This document shows, in pieces, positions 1 through 10,260 of a stretch of 64,000 bases of DNA. The position numbers and the translations under genes are program-made. Positions within the stretch are counted from its first letter, which is position 1. Each line of letters starts with the position of its first letter. The notes below the pieces were generated by a model. That model made no database searches, was not told the origin of the DNA, and worked only from the letters and a program-made list of their open reading frames with translations. The DNA comes from Coccinella septempunctata (lineage: Eukaryota; Arthropoda; Insecta; Coleoptera; Coccinellidae): contig NC_058193.1 in assembly GCF_907165205.1 (NCBI RefSeq), forward strand, positions 16,319,521 to 16,383,520, written 5' to 3'.

Positions 1-306
1 CGCTTTAACAGATGAAATCATTGTTAAATAGTTGTTTCAAGTTTTATATCTACATACATTTCCAGTATTTTGTATATTTGTATTCTCCATAGCAAAGAAA
101 GGGTAAAGTTTACCCGGTAAATCAAGTTTTTCAACCAAATATATGGCAATAGCTCTCGAAAAAATAGTGAAACTTTTTAATAATCAACGACTTTAACGTC
201 AAACTGAAAACAAATAACCCAAAGAATCGCGAATCCGGACTTGTCTCTTGTCATTTTGCTCAACAGCTGATCGTCCAACTCGCCGCGCGGAGTTGGTGCA
301 CCGTTT
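1..306. other. Intergenic, no gene seen
   Basis: A+T-rich sequence with no open frame of note and no repeat I can match elsewhere in the window. It ends at the TA duplicated by the neighbouring transposon. Confidence 0.5.
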
Positions 307-1024
307 TACACTGCGCAAAAAAATTAACGCACATTCTGAAAATCTCAATTTCAATGAAAGTTAACTCTTCATTGACTTTATAACTTATTTTTTATGTTCT
401 TTCGGAAAGGTTTTGAACGGAACAAGACACATTAAATGGAAGAAAAATTCAGGATTTCATCGAATCTTATGTGAAAGAAGAGAAATGAACAATTATCAAA
501 ATACTGAAATGCTGATAAGTGATTTAATACTTGGTATTTCCACCCCTTGCTTGCGTTAATTACAGCTCGGCAACGTCGGTTCATATTCAAAATGAGTGAT
601 CTTAAAATGTTCCGATCAAATCCTTCCCAGATTTCTCCGAGTTGGATTCCTAAGTCATTAAGAGTAGCTGGATGATTTTCTGAACTTCTCAGCCTTCCCC
701 ACACACTGTGGGTCCTCTTGGGTCCTTTGGGCGTGTTTCGCGTTGCATAGCGATCGAGTGTAGAAAATCAAACGAAAGAAAAACTATTGATCACTAGAAT
801 TGATCGAGAACAACTGATTTTAGAATGGAGACAATACATTCAAAATCTGATATCATCTTTTTTTATTCCTGCTGGGAAAAAACATATGTATTGAAGAAAA
901 CCGTTGAAAGTGGATAACATATGCATGCATAATTCTGATAAAAATAATTATCATTGAGAACACCTTCAGTTGTAGAATAAATTTGAGATTTCCATAATAT
1001 GCGTTAATTTTTTTGCGCAGTGTA
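307..1024 (-). mobile_element. Deleted Tc1/mariner-type element with TA target duplication
   Basis: The element proper is 309-1022 (714 bp), flanked by TA at 307-308 and 1023-1024. The first 23 bases (CACTGCGCAAAAAAATTAAC and on) are matched exactly by the reverse complement of the right end, and the match continues with a few mismatches to about 41 bp. TA duplication and terminal inverted repeats are the signature of the Tc1/mariner superfamily. A transposase remnant lies inside on the minus strand, so this is a decayed, internally deleted copy rather than a pure MITE. It sits about 280 bp upstream of the RNase T2 start and may affect its promoter, which is inference. Confidence 0.85.
432..704 (-). 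pseudogene. C-terminal remnant of a Tc1-type transposase
   Basis: A 90-codon minus-strand frame. Its middle resembles the end of Tc1-family transposases: a block N-D-L-G-I-Q-L-G-E-I-W followed by R-C-R-A-V-I-N-A-S-K-G-W-K-Y, like the usual W-x-x-I, R-R-C-x-A-V-I-x-A-x-G-G-x-T-x-Y pattern. The catalytic DDE core is absent. There is no ATG-led full gene; the rest was lost in the internal deletion of the 309-1022 element. Assignment rests on motif resemblance only. Confidence 0.6.
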
Positions 1025-1299
1025 TTTGGGAATAGCTCAGGGGCGAGAAGCTCGGAGCTGTACCGGTGCATGAAGCACCAAAAGGAAAGCGCCTATTATG
1101 TACCCGTATTTATGACGTCACACGACCATTTACTCTTTTCACACACAACTTACACGAAAAAACGACTTTTCGTTGAAAACGAAATTCAAGGTTAGGTGTT
1201 ATCAAAACATATGATTAACTTCAGGTTAACGTCATAAAACAAAATATTATGTAGAATTAGAAAACAATCGTTCACAAATAAAAATCAGTTTTATCAGTC
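1025..1299. promoter_or_regulatory. Upstream region of the RNase T2 gene
   Basis: Non-coding stretch between the transposon end and the proposed start codon at 1300. It is A+T-rich and holds no clear TATA box at a convincing distance. The 5' untranslated region and promoter must lie here or in the transposon, but nothing in the sequence fixes the transcription start. Confidence 0.3.
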
Positions 1300-2225
1300 A
1301 TGCGTCATCGGCCATATGTTTTCGCTATCAGTATTTTTACTATTTCATTGTTCAGAATCCGAGAAAGGTGAATATTGGAAAAGTAGTATTGAGAATTATT
1401 TCTCACTATGTTTTCATTTTCAGCTTCTGCTATAGTAATGCTGCAAAAATACACGATTTACCACCTTGGGATTACTTAATGTTTTCTCAAAGATGGGCTA
1501 TTTCTGCTTGTATAGAATGGGAGGAAAAAGCTAAAAACAATGTTTGCAAACTCCCTGCTCAGCATAATTCTTGGTTAATCCATGGGCTCTGGCCTACAAA
1601 ATCAGGTACAAACGGTCCTAATAATTGTGATTCAGCTATTCATTTTGACCCAGATCAACTCCAGCCTATACTAAATGATCTGAATGAATATTGGACCAAT
1701 ATAGAGGGTAACACAAAAGTAAACTCTTTCTGGTCACATGAATGGGATAAACATGGAACATGTGCATCAAGTTTACCCCAGCTCAATAGCGTGTATAATT
1801 ATTTTCATAAAGGTCTAGAATTGCACAGCCAGTATAATATGTTGTCGATACTTAAGGATTCAAATATATCACCTAATATGAATAATTATACTATAGATGA
1901 TTTCTATAGCGCAATATTTAAAAAATTGAATGTTACTCCACAAGTTCAGTGTGTAGTAGACTCAAAAACAAAAGAATCATTGATCAGTGAATTACGGTTA
2001 TGTTTTAATAGATCATTTCAATTGATAAACTGTACTTCTCAGAATTTAGAACCTAGTAACTGTAGTAAAAAAAAGGCAATAAAATACTTAGCAGATATTC
2101 CGGGTGAGATGGCAGAAGCTACAGTGGATGGTTATTTTATAGATCCTCAAGAAATTATTGCCCAAGAACAAATGTTGCATGAGTGGTATATTCTCATCAA
2201 ATTTCTCATTTGGTTCACACTGTGA
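1300..2225 (+). CDS. Secreted ribonuclease T2 family protein, two exons
   Basis: Exons 1300-1367 and 1424-2225. RNase T2 enzymes are secreted or lysosomal endoribonucleases that cut single-stranded RNA through a 2',3'-cyclic phosphate. Both catalytic blocks are present: W-L-I-H-G-L-W-P (CAS I) and F-W-S-H-E-W-D-K-H-G-T-C (CAS II), with the His, Glu, Lys and His residues expected for activity. Several Cys could form the family disulfides, and N-x-S/T sites suit a secreted glycoprotein. The open frame of exon 2 extends back to 1368 but has no ATG there. A 56-bp intron (GTGAAT at 1368, TTTTCAG ending 1423) joins it in frame to ATG 1300, giving a hydrophobic N-terminus (Y-V-F-A-I-S-I-F-T-I-S-L-F). 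Predicted length is about 289 residues. The last residues (L-I-K-F-L-I-W-F-T-L) are unusually hydrophobic for the family. Confidence 0.85.
1368..1423 (+). other. Predicted 56-bp intron in the RNase T2 gene
   Basis: The donor follows AAAG as GTGAAT, and the acceptor is a pyrimidine-rich TTTTCATTTTCAG. Splicing joins AG to C to make a serine codon and keeps the frame. Without splicing, the frame starting at 1300 stops at TGA 1369-1371. Confidence 0.75.
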
Positions 2226-2271
2226 AATAAAAATGAAAGTACCTAGATCAAATTGTAATAATTGGGTCATA

Positions 2272-2277
2272 AATAAA
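2272..2277 (+). terminator. Likely polyadenylation signal of RNase T2
   Basis: AATAAA 47 bases after the stop codon; another AATAAA overlaps the stop region at 2226-2231. The downstream one is better placed for a short 3' UTR. Confidence 0.55.
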
Positions 2278-2861
2278 TTATATTTTTAAAAATGAATGCT
2301 TGCAGTTTATTTATTAATTGAACATAAAATCATGGACCTAATATAGGTGGACCGGCCTCATATGACCAGTTACCAATATATGCTTATGCATGTGCTTTAG
2401 CTCGTACATCCATAATAGAGGGAATATTAACCCTTTGTAGGGCTAAAGAGTGGGATTTGGAATACCTATCAATTTTGTGAAAGGTCGCTCTTCCCTAGGT
2501 TATTCAGAGTGTATTCAATTTTTTTCGATATAGTTCCAAGCCCAAAATTTTGGGTGGAGCAGTACACTGTCCCAGCGTCCGTTAGATTACGAGGATTAGG
2601 GGCATTAGGGCTGAAACACATTATTAAAACGTGTTGAGTCGAATCAAATGTATTGTTTTCTATATATACCAGAATCATACTATGAACATCCCACACTCGA
2701 GACGTGTCAGGTCGCGTCGCGTTTTAATACATAAAATGTTTTCTTCTTAGGTCCATTGGGACCATTGAATGCTTTCTTGAGTTTAATGATTGGTGCAATA
2801 ATATCTAACCAATTGAATTACCTGAATTATTTGAATTAATGTGAATACTATCGAATAAGGG
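2278..2861. other. Intergenic, no gene seen
   Basis: No supported coding sequence. Short open frames here have no domain-like content. Confidence 0.4.
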
Positions 2862-2984
2862 TTTTTTTACTGAGGTTTTCCCCAAAGCTCTTAATTGTAT
2901 TATACACTGATTTGTATGATACCCCGTTTACGCTAACCTCTGCAAAAATTGTATTTCATACACATGCTGTAATTATTGTTTGAT
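2862..2984 (+). repeat. Dispersed repeat, copy 1 of 3
   Basis: This ~120-bp segment, ending in CACATGCTGTAATTATTGTT, recurs at 23232-23304 (same strand, shorter) and at 43154-43275 (opposite strand). All three copies end at the same point after TTGTTTGAT or its equivalent, suggesting a real element end. No inverted repeats or coding sequence are visible, so the class is unknown. Confidence 0.7.
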
Positions 2985-3445
2985 AAACGACTGCACCATA
3001 TTCGACAATCTTTTTTTTTTGTGTTCGTTATTTTCAGAACAATCTGTCGGCCGATTTTATACCGGTCGTCCAAATTCCAATAGTGAACAATATGTGGGAA
3101 CGGGACCTGGCACACACGCCGACCGCTGATCGGCGTCGGTAAAATGCCGGTGAGCAGCCGTCCATCGCCGGCAATGTAGTGGCGTACGTGACTAAATATA
3201 CGTTCAATTTTTTCAATGTCAATCTTTATAAAAACAAACTGATGTCTTTCATTTAAAATCCTGTGGCATAAAATATGCCAACAGATAACAGTAACAAAAA
3301 CAATACCTTTATTCCCTGAATCCTGAATACATATCCAAAGAAGTGGGAAATCGTCAATTGCAGAGAAACAAAAAAAATCATATTACATCCTAGATTCTAT
3401 ATTACCCATAATTCATAAATTCTGAAATCGAATATGGTTTGATAT
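2985..3445. other. Non-coding stretch with LINE 3' UTR at its right edge
   Basis: The part near 3100-3180 is richer in G+C than its surroundings and has no assignable gene. The part from about 3250 to 3445 lies directly downstream (minus strand) of a LINE stop codon and is probably its 3' UTR. Confidence 0.35.
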
Positions 3446-4850
3446 TTATATAATCAAGTCTGTGAGATGTTTTTTGAATTTCCTAAAATCAACTATGTCT
3501 AGTACTTTTTCGGGCAGATTATTGTAACCAGTCCGGCCCTTGCGGTCGGACCTTTCGAGAACCAGGGCAGTCGCTTCCTTCTAGAATAACCGCGAAGGTA
3601 CCTGAATGTTTTCGGCGCCTATATAAGCCTAGCGGAGGAGCAGGTAGGAAGTACAAGTACAGTTACAGAGCAAGTGACTAGTGGAAATAAACAAGAGTGG
3701 AAATAAATAGTTAGTTTGTGAGTTATAAGTGTATTAAGTGTAAATAAATAATTTTAATAAGTTGGACGTTTTAATCAAGCGAAGAAAACGTTACATTATT
3801 ATAAAATTTGATACACATATACTTGGTATACCAAGTATATGGAAGAATAAATGGAAATTTTTTTTCCGTTAGTGTCATTTTATGTATAAGAAAGTGAAAG
3901 GGAATAGTACGTCATGTGTTATTTATGTTTCTCAAAATAATGGGGACTTGTTTTCACAAATAGAATGCACTCCAAAACTAACAACCCAAAGAAAGTCAGA
4001 ATTCTCTTCTGTCTGAAATGCCCTCTACATGATTCTCTATATTTTAGACCAATCGTAGATCTTAACGCAGACTTTTGCAGCAAAAACAGTTTACTGCAAT
4101 CAGAACCACTACCCCAGATTACGATTCCGTAGGTACCTGAGTGTAGAATCAAAACTCGCAAAATAGATTGATCTTAAAAGTTGCCTATCTACCCGTCTAG
4201 ATAACACCCTTTTATCATATAAAGTGTCCAATTGAGTTTTTTTCTTAGCTGATGAATATGTTCACACCAATTCAATTGACTGTCCACATAAACTCCTAAA
4301 AATTTAGTGGCCTGTGCTACTTCGACTGTGGTATTGTTGAAATCTATTGTTTCCGGAAAATTTTCTGTAGATCTATTAGTCCTGAACATGACACACTCAG
4401 TTTTAGTAACATTTAGATGGAGCCCGTTCTGACTACACCAAATACTTATTAGATTAAGGGTTGTTCTCGTCTGTTCGATGCACGCTTTGAAGTCTTTATT
4501 TTTAATAAGTGCATTTGCGTCGTCTACAAATAGAAGTATATTGACAATAATTTGGATGAAAGTAGATATAGCTGAAGGTAGATCATTAATATATAAAAGG
4601 AAAAGAAGGGGTCCTAAAATGGACGTGTGAACTGTGTCACCGGTGCTAACTGACATTTTTTGCGTTCTATTAGTTAGGTAACTACGTAGCAGTTCAAGTT
4701 GGTTGCCACGAATACCATAAAATTCCAATTTTTTCAAAAGCTTTTGGGATCTACACAATCGAAAGATACTCCAGCCACTTGAGATAAAACCCGAACAGAG
4801 GTTCGTGGAGCTCCGGTCATCATAGTTTATAGTTAGTTTCATTATTGCTG
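3446..4850 (-). pseudogene. 5'-truncated jockey/CR1-like LINE ORF2, split by a solo LTR
   Basis: Minus-strand reverse transcriptase remnant of a non-LTR retrotransposon. The order on that strand is RT palm with S-I-L-G-P-L-L-F-L-L-Y-I-N-D-L-P and an active-site box F-V-D-D (about 4500-4640), then T-K-F-L-G-V-Y-V-D, then thumb and C-terminal blocks R-E-S-C and L-E-C-I-L-F-V (3919-4161), and finally a tail N-L-P-E-K-V-L-D ending at a stop at 3446. The frame shifts several times and the 5' half (endonuclease, ORF1) is missing. The insertion at 3523-3795 falls inside the last block. F-V-D-D replaces the more common F/Y-A-D-D, as it also does in the LINE at 11489-18707, which looks like the same clade. 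Confidence 0.8.
3519..3799 (+). mobile_element. Solo LTR, 273 bp, with TTAT target duplication
   Basis: The LTR is 3523-3795. It begins TGTAACCAGTCCGGCC, ends AACGTTACA, and is flanked by TTAT at 3519-3522 and 3796-3799. A TATA-like TATATAAG near 3621 and several AATAAA or AAATAA motifs near 3690-3750 look like LTR promoter and polyadenylation signals. Terminal TG..CA and a 4-bp duplication fit Ty3/gypsy elements. It is unrelated in sequence to the longer LTRs at 21508, 24760 and 33511. It probably arose by recombination between the two LTRs of a full element. Confidence 0.85.
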
Positions 4851-5763
4851 AATAACTTTAAGGTTTTCTTCTTCGTTGCGTCAACGCATAGCAAAACAAT
4901 ACTTTCGAAAGATTGTTTCTTTCAGCAACATTGGGATGTACTTTGGGAATGTCGCTGAAATATATTAAAAGAATATTTCCACTCTCCTTCAATTTTCTCC
5001 CCAATTCTGAAGTAGGATTCAATAATTAATGCTTTTTACACGTCCGTAAAAACCATCTTCATATAACTTCCTGATAATTTTAATTCAACAACAATCCAAA
5101 ATGCTAACTTGACAGTTCACCTGGATAGTAGTAAAAGCGGACACAGGGATATCTATTAGATCCTTCTCCATGCGCTCAGTTATCATGACCAAGTTATCTA
5201 GTTTCAATCATCTTTAGTGCGAACAAAACAGTTACTACCGGTGCTCGTTCATAGTTTTCAAGATAAGTCATTTCAAAAAATTTTGTAACTTTTGATCTAA
5301 TTTTGAGGATTTATCATTTTGCTTGTGGTTTATATAGAAAAAGTGATGTCGAATAGTAAATGATTTCTATCGATTGTTTTGTTTCAACAGAGGTGATGCT
5401 CAAATAACATTCAACAAAATATTGTACCAGTCTCAAATTTTTGTTTTATTATTTTTGAAATGCCATTTGGGGTAATTGCGAACAAGGCAATCACCCCAGA
5501 TATAGTGAATAGAAAACAATAATAATTATTGTTTGTTCACAGATGTTACGAAAATATACATGAAAGATGGACAAAAATAATTTTGCAACAGAAAAAATGG
5601 ACTAATTCTGCCTTTTCTGCTAACTACTATTTCTTAGACTAAGAATATTTGTAAAGTGCGGTAATTGGGTACACGAGAACTGTTCAGGTGGAACATCGTC
5701 CGAAAAAGGTTTTATCTGTGTTTTCTGCAATTAATATTTACCTCAATTGAGTAAATGTGTGAG
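4851..5763. other. Intergenic, no gene seen
   Basis: A+T-rich, no supported open frame. Parts resemble degraded repeat sequence but I find no second copy in the window. Confidence 0.35.
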
Positions 5764-6671
5764 TACCCTAAACTGTTTGCAACTAACCCAACACACGTCC
5801 GCTTTTACCCCAAACGATTGTCGATTCGGGTAAATACGGACAGAAAGGTTTTTGTATTTCTTGAAAAAAACAATGTTCTTCATTAATCCCGTGAGATTAT
5901 GAATGATAATTCTATAGTTGATTGGCCAAAGATTAATAAATTAATAAAATCAGACTGATAAGTCATTTTCTACGAGTGTTATACTTCATTTCCCTTCAGC
6001 GTCCGCAATTACCCCATCGTCCCCTACCCTAAACTGTTTGCAACTAACCCAACACACGTCCGCTTTTATCCCAAACGATTCGGGTAAATACGGACAGAAA
6101 GGGTTTTGTATTTCTTGGAAAAAATAATTTTGTTCATTAATACCAGAGGCCGATTTACAAATGTGCCGCCTATAGGCTGATCCAAATTGCCGCAATATCT
6201 ATATTAGGAAAAAAATCCATCTCTAATCCAGTTGCACATATTGTCTATATTCACATTTTTTTCCTCATCTCTTCTACTAAATAATCAATCTGTCAAAGTT
6301 CGCTTTCGGAAATGTGCCGCCTACCAAGGGCGGATCCAGGATTTTTTTCTGGGGGGGGCACAACGGACAGATGAGCACAAAAATCAACATTAACTGTGAG
6401 AAATGAACTTCAAGTTTATTTTTAAGAGTTCAAGTATGTATAGAAAGATCGGTCCGTCTGGGGGGGCCGCCTACGAAAATTCGCCTCCGTAGGCTATAGC
6501 CTACCTAGCCTATATATTAAATCTGCCTCTGATTAATCCAGTGAAATTATGAATGATAATTCTATAGTTGATTAACCAAAGATTAATAAATTAATAAAAT
6601 CAGACTGATAAGTCATTTTCTACGAGTGTTATACATTTCCCTTCAGCGTCCGCAATTACCCCATCGCCCCC
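5764..6671 (+). repeat. Tandem direct duplication of a ~260-bp unit
   Basis: Unit 1 is 5764-6024; unit 2 starts at 6025 with the same TACCCTAAACTG and ends near 6671 with the same ATTACCCCATCG. The units are nearly identical, except that unit 1 has an extra GTCGATT and unit 2 carries a 388-bp insertion. Each unit holds an A+T-rich core around ATTAATAAATTAATAAAATC. Confidence 0.85.
6136..6539 (+). mobile_element. hAT-type non-autonomous element with 8-bp duplication
   Basis: The element is 6144-6531 (388 bp). The left end is CAGAGGCCGATTTA and the right end TAAATCTGCCTCTG, an inverted pair with one mismatch. Flanks are ATTAATAC (6136-6143) and ATTAATCC (6532-6539), an 8-bp duplication with one change, and the uninterrupted sequence is visible in unit 1 (ATTAATCC near 5884). 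CAGAGGC ends and 8-bp duplications are typical of hAT elements. A second hAT-like end (AAGGGCGGATCCAGG) lies inside at about 6328, hinting at an older nested piece. Confidence 0.85.
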
Positions 6672-6672
6672 T

Positions 6673-6752
6673 ACAGCAAAAGCTAAGAATTACGTTTAGA
6701 CACGAAATATCGACGTTCAAAATTCCATTGGACCATAGCCTACTTGACGACG
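6673..6752 (-). repeat. Partial repeat copy preserving an empty insertion site
   Basis: Read on the minus strand this matches the sequence flanking the element at 8845-10419: the part through GTGTCTAAACGT matches 8786-8844, and the following AATTCTTAG..TTTTGCTGTA matches 10422-10444. In this copy the two flanks are contiguous with a single GT, so it shows the pre-insertion state. The family itself is not identified. Confidence 0.8.
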
Positions 6753-7956
6753 AATTTGTTTGAACGTTCATGCACTTTGCACTTTCGTGAAAAATCGGTA
6801 CTAAGTGCTCGAGACTCGGGAACACTTTTTGTCAGTGCTCTGTGCTTAGTGCTCGAAGCACTTTTTTCAGTGCTCGGCACAGCTCTTGGTTCCAAGGAAC
6901 AAGCGCGCAAATAGAAAATAATGAACCGTTTAGTGATAGTTGCATGTTTACTACGATTAATTTTCATGCATGAATTCATTATAGAATTTAAGTGCTATAC
7001 AAATCTATCATTTCGTTAAAATTCCTTTGAAACTTCTTGAAATGGAAATCATATGTCCTCCATCCTCACATCTTCAATAGGTACATTAGAAATGAATAGG
7101 CGCCTTTGAGAATCTGAAATGAATTTTTGATTAATATTGAATTGTTTTATTGTTAAGTCAATTTTTTATTATCGATCTGAATACCATGAGTTTACTTACC
7201 GAAGAAAAATTGTTCATATTCAAGTATATTATAGGTTGAATTTTCATGTGAAGTGTCGAACTGACATGTGCAAGAAAAATTTTGTAAATGCCCGCCAGAG
7301 ATGGATCCATATTATACCATGATAGCTCGAATACCTCAGTTCGTAATAATAGGCTCTGAAAAATCCAACAAGTTTTTATTCTTACTCATTCAAGGCAAGG
7401 GAAGGTTGGGTCCTCTCTCCTATGTTTACTGATGCTCGTTATAAAAACCTAGATAACGGTACGATGAACGGTAGTTTACTCCAAAAACGCCCTGAAGTAG
7501 TTTTTTCAAAAACTAGTCTTTTAGAGTTATAATCGTGAAAGTTTTAAAAAATTATGATTTTCCCGCCAGTTTTTTCGATTTTTGACGAAGTTGTGTTCGG
7601 CGATCGAGGTCACAAACTTGGATTATTCATAATGCCAACATCACAAACAAGTCTGGAAAAAATAATGTCCTCTTTGGTGTTTCCCAAAGAATTCATCTAC
7701 TTCTTCCGTTTCGAAAATGCAGTGGGAAATTTTTAAGAAAAATTTACCGAATCGCGCTGACTGTATACATACAAAGGTTCTGTATACTAGTATACTGGAA
7801 ACAAACTGGAAAGCATAAAAGCACTTCGATATCAAATTCAGCTCATTCTGCATTAATTGAACTAGCTGAGATTACTGAGGATCCAAAAGCCAATAGTGAA
7901 GCACGATCAGTTATGAATGAAATAAGTAGCTGAGTTCTTATGTTACTTATACTAAC
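6753..7956. other. No gene supported
   Basis: The stretch at 6770-6890 has repeated GTGCTCG-like words but no clear period. I looked on the minus strand for the final exon of the odorant receptor and found nothing convincing. Confidence 0.3.
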
Positions 7957-8082
7957 CCTATCTATATGGTATGATGGGCTGTTTGCAGTCAACAAAAACT
8001 CAGTTTCAAAAAGTGCACTTAGGAGTTGCGTGACATTCTTCTGAGGAGGATATCTTATATTGATAGCAGCGTAGATTGTAAA
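7957..8082 (-). other. Possible C-terminal odorant receptor exon (weak)
   Basis: On the minus strand an acceptor CTCGTCATAG is followed by 42 open codons to a possible donor GGGTTAGT. Both ends are phase 0, which matches the end of the exon at 8254-8316. The peptide begins F-T-I-Y-A-A-I-N and contains F-L-L-T-A-N-S, which could align with the I-Y..W-Y and L-T-A blocks of insect receptors, but the usual W-Y and the final S-Y-S-Y-F box are not seen. It may be a decayed exon or chance. Confidence 0.25.
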
Positions 8083-8253
8083 CTATGACGAGAAATTAAA
8101 ATTAAATAAATAGAGATTGCACTGAGTTACTGCATATATGTATACGATTTTTGCTTTTATTGCTCACACTGACAGTCAAAGTATCCGATTTGTCCCCCTT
8201 TTTTTCTTGAAGTTTAAATTTGACATCTGTTCTATTATATTTAAGTTACTCAC

Positions 8254-8316
8254 CGCATCCTCAAGTTTCTGCCCGCAATGACATGAGAGCCACTGCACAA
8301 ATATCCACAAAATCAA
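8254..8316 (-). CDS. Odorant receptor exon (W..Q-W-L-S-C-H-C-G-Q block)
   Basis: Minus-strand exon of 21 codons bounded by acceptor TGCTCTTCAG and donor GTGAGT, phase 0 at both ends. It encodes L-I-L-W-I-F-V-Q-W-L-S-C-H-C-G-Q-K-L, resembling the short conserved exon of insect odorant receptors near the sixth to seventh membrane segment (a hydrophobic run, then Q-x-x-x-x-C-x-x-G-x-x-L). It lies 115 bp downstream of the exon at 8432-8534, whose end phase it matches. Confidence 0.6.
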
Positions 8317-8431
8317 CTGAAGAGCATTTGGTAAACTTCTCAACTTTAAAGAAAAAAATAACAATTGGCCAAGAACCAATTTTGTATATCGATATAGATA
8401 TCGAATTACGTGTGGAATAGTTTCCACTCAC

Positions 8432-8534
8432 CTTAATAGCTAGATACCCTAGTATACCCATCAAGACGTTGTTATAAGCATTATGTGTAGGAGCGAATAT
8501 ATATCCTATGGAATCATTCATCTCTTTGGCAAGC
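8432..8534 (-). CDS. Odorant receptor exon (R-L-A-K-E-M-N-D block)
   Basis: Minus-strand exon of 103 nt with acceptor TTTATTTCAG and donor GTGAGTGG. Its first base completes an Arg codon left by exon 2 (42000-42570, ending in AG), then reads L-A-K-E-M-N-D-S followed by a hydrophobic run to Y-L-A-I-K. Insect odorant receptors have this block directly after the H-x-x-I segment that ends exon 2. No alternative copy of this exon was seen just downstream of 42000. Phase 2 in and phase 0 out are consistent with one gene, but a separate paralogue fragment cannot be excluded. Confidence 0.6.
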
Positions 8535-8935
8535 CTGAAATAAATTATCGGTTTGCAAATATTTCTGCGATTATTTCGATTGTCGATTAATTCTTTTTAG
8601 GCATACAATTTTTTATAAGCAAATCATGACATTACTCGAACCTCTTGTGGCGTAAAGCTTATATGCACTTACGCCCATAGCTTTGCTCCATCAAAATAAT
8701 ACTAATATAATAATCATTTCGATAATGTAATAGGTATGTATTGTTACACAAAAACATTACTCGGATATCGTAACTTTCGTTTGAAAATACTCGTCGTCAA
8801 GCAGCCTATGGAATTTTGAACGTCAATATTCCGTGTCTAAACGTCCCAACAAACACAATATACAGCAACTGTACAAATACTGCACTACAAGTGCCACCAA
8901 AATGCAGCACATAGATTGCTGTACTGAATCTGCAC

Positions 8936-9400
8936 AGTTTCTGTATTGATAATTCTGCATTTTCAAAATGCAGTTTTTAATGTACAGTAACTGCACAGTT
9001 TCTGTATTGATAATTCTGCATTTTCAAAATGCAGCTTTTGATGTACAGTGACTGCATCGTTTCTGTATTGATAATTCTGCATTTTCAAAACGCAGTTTTT
9101 GATGTTAAGTAACTGCACAGTTTCTGTATTGATAATTCTGCATTTTCAAAATGCAGTTTTTGTTGTACAGTGTCTGCACAGTTTCTGTATTGATAATTCT
9201 TCATTTTCAAAACGCAGTTTTTGATGTACAGTAACTGCACAGTTTCTGTATTGATAATTCTGCATTTTCAAAACGCAGTTCTTGATGTATAGTAACTGCA
9301 CAATTTCTGTATTGATAATCCTGCATTTTCAAAACGCAGTATTTGATATACAGTGACTGCACAGTTTCTGTATTTGCAATTCTTCATTTCAGAAATGGAG
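8936..9400 (+). repeat. 61-bp tandem array, 8 units
   Basis: Units start with TTTCTGTATTGATAATTCTG at 8938, 8999, 9060, 9121, 9182, 9243, 9304 and 9365. Each unit carries TTTTCAAAAYGCAG and TGTACAGTRACTGCA. The last unit is diverged. Because 61 is not a multiple of 3, open frames running through the array are not proteins. Confidence 0.9.
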
Positions 9401-9977
9401 TATTTGAAATAGAGTTAATAATAGAATCTAGAATAATAATTCATAGGAATTCCTAAAACTTAAACATATACCTTCTTCAAGAAGTTGAAAATTCGATTAT
9501 GAAGGTTAAAGAGACATTTCATAAACAGATTTAATTCAATAATTGAAGACTCCTTCCATTACCAAAATATGAATTATATCCATGGTAGAAGAATACTTCA
9601 TCTCACCATGGTGGTACCAGAATTAGCCAAATGATGGCATCACTGCTCTTGACAGTTGCGATCACAGGGTGGCATACACGCTTAGATTAGGGAAGTCTCT
9701 AGTCTAAGCATACACGTCTATTGCGGTGCAGCATACGCCAAACGATGGCGCCACCGGCGACGCACTACTCTATATCCTCTACGTAACCGGCGTTTATAGC
9801 AGGCACGAACTACGAGGCTTCGGCGATTGTCGTGGGTAGTAACTCCAAGGATTCATTATCCTACTATGACCCCAAGAGCAGGCCATTCTACTTAGAGCGT
9901 GAACTCACCCCTGCAATTACTGCCTGAATATCAAGTGCAATTGAAAGTGTCCGATTTGTAGAATAGAATTTCTGTAT

Positions 9978-10260
9978 AGCTTACTGTACAGAATGAGCAC
10001 AGTGTCTATTGTATGTAAAATATAGCTTGGTGTACAGTTTTCGCACATTGACCAAACTGCATATAAAATACAGCTAGCTGTACAGTTTTTGCACTTAACT
10101 GCTTCATTTGAAGTGCAGCTATCTGTGCAGTTTTTGCAAAGTGAATACTGCATTTAAAGTACAGCTTGCTGTACAGTTTTAGCACGTCACTGCTGCATTT
10201 GAAGTGCAGCTTGCTGTACAGTGATTGCAATACCATCGCTGTTTTTGAAGTGCAGTTGTG
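9978..10260 (+). repeat. Degenerate ~46-bp tandem array
   Basis: Units beginning AGCT(T/A)..TGTACAGT recur at 9978, 10024, 10072, 10117, 10163 and 10208 (spacing 45-48). The consensus is roughly AGCTTGCTGTACAGTTTTTG, then CA, then an ACTGCATTTGAAGTGC-like half. It shares the TGTACAGT core with the 61-bp array at the other end of the element, as expected for subterminal protein-binding sites; that role is inference. Confidence 0.75.

Noticed and set aside
7957..8082. Final odorant receptor exon.
   Set aside because: Kept only as a weak feature; the conserved W-Y and terminal S-Y-S-Y-F motifs are missing.
8936..9400. Regularly spaced repeats that superficially resemble a CRISPR array.
   Set aside because: The units are contiguous with no unique spacers, there are no cas genes, and the context is eukaryotic.
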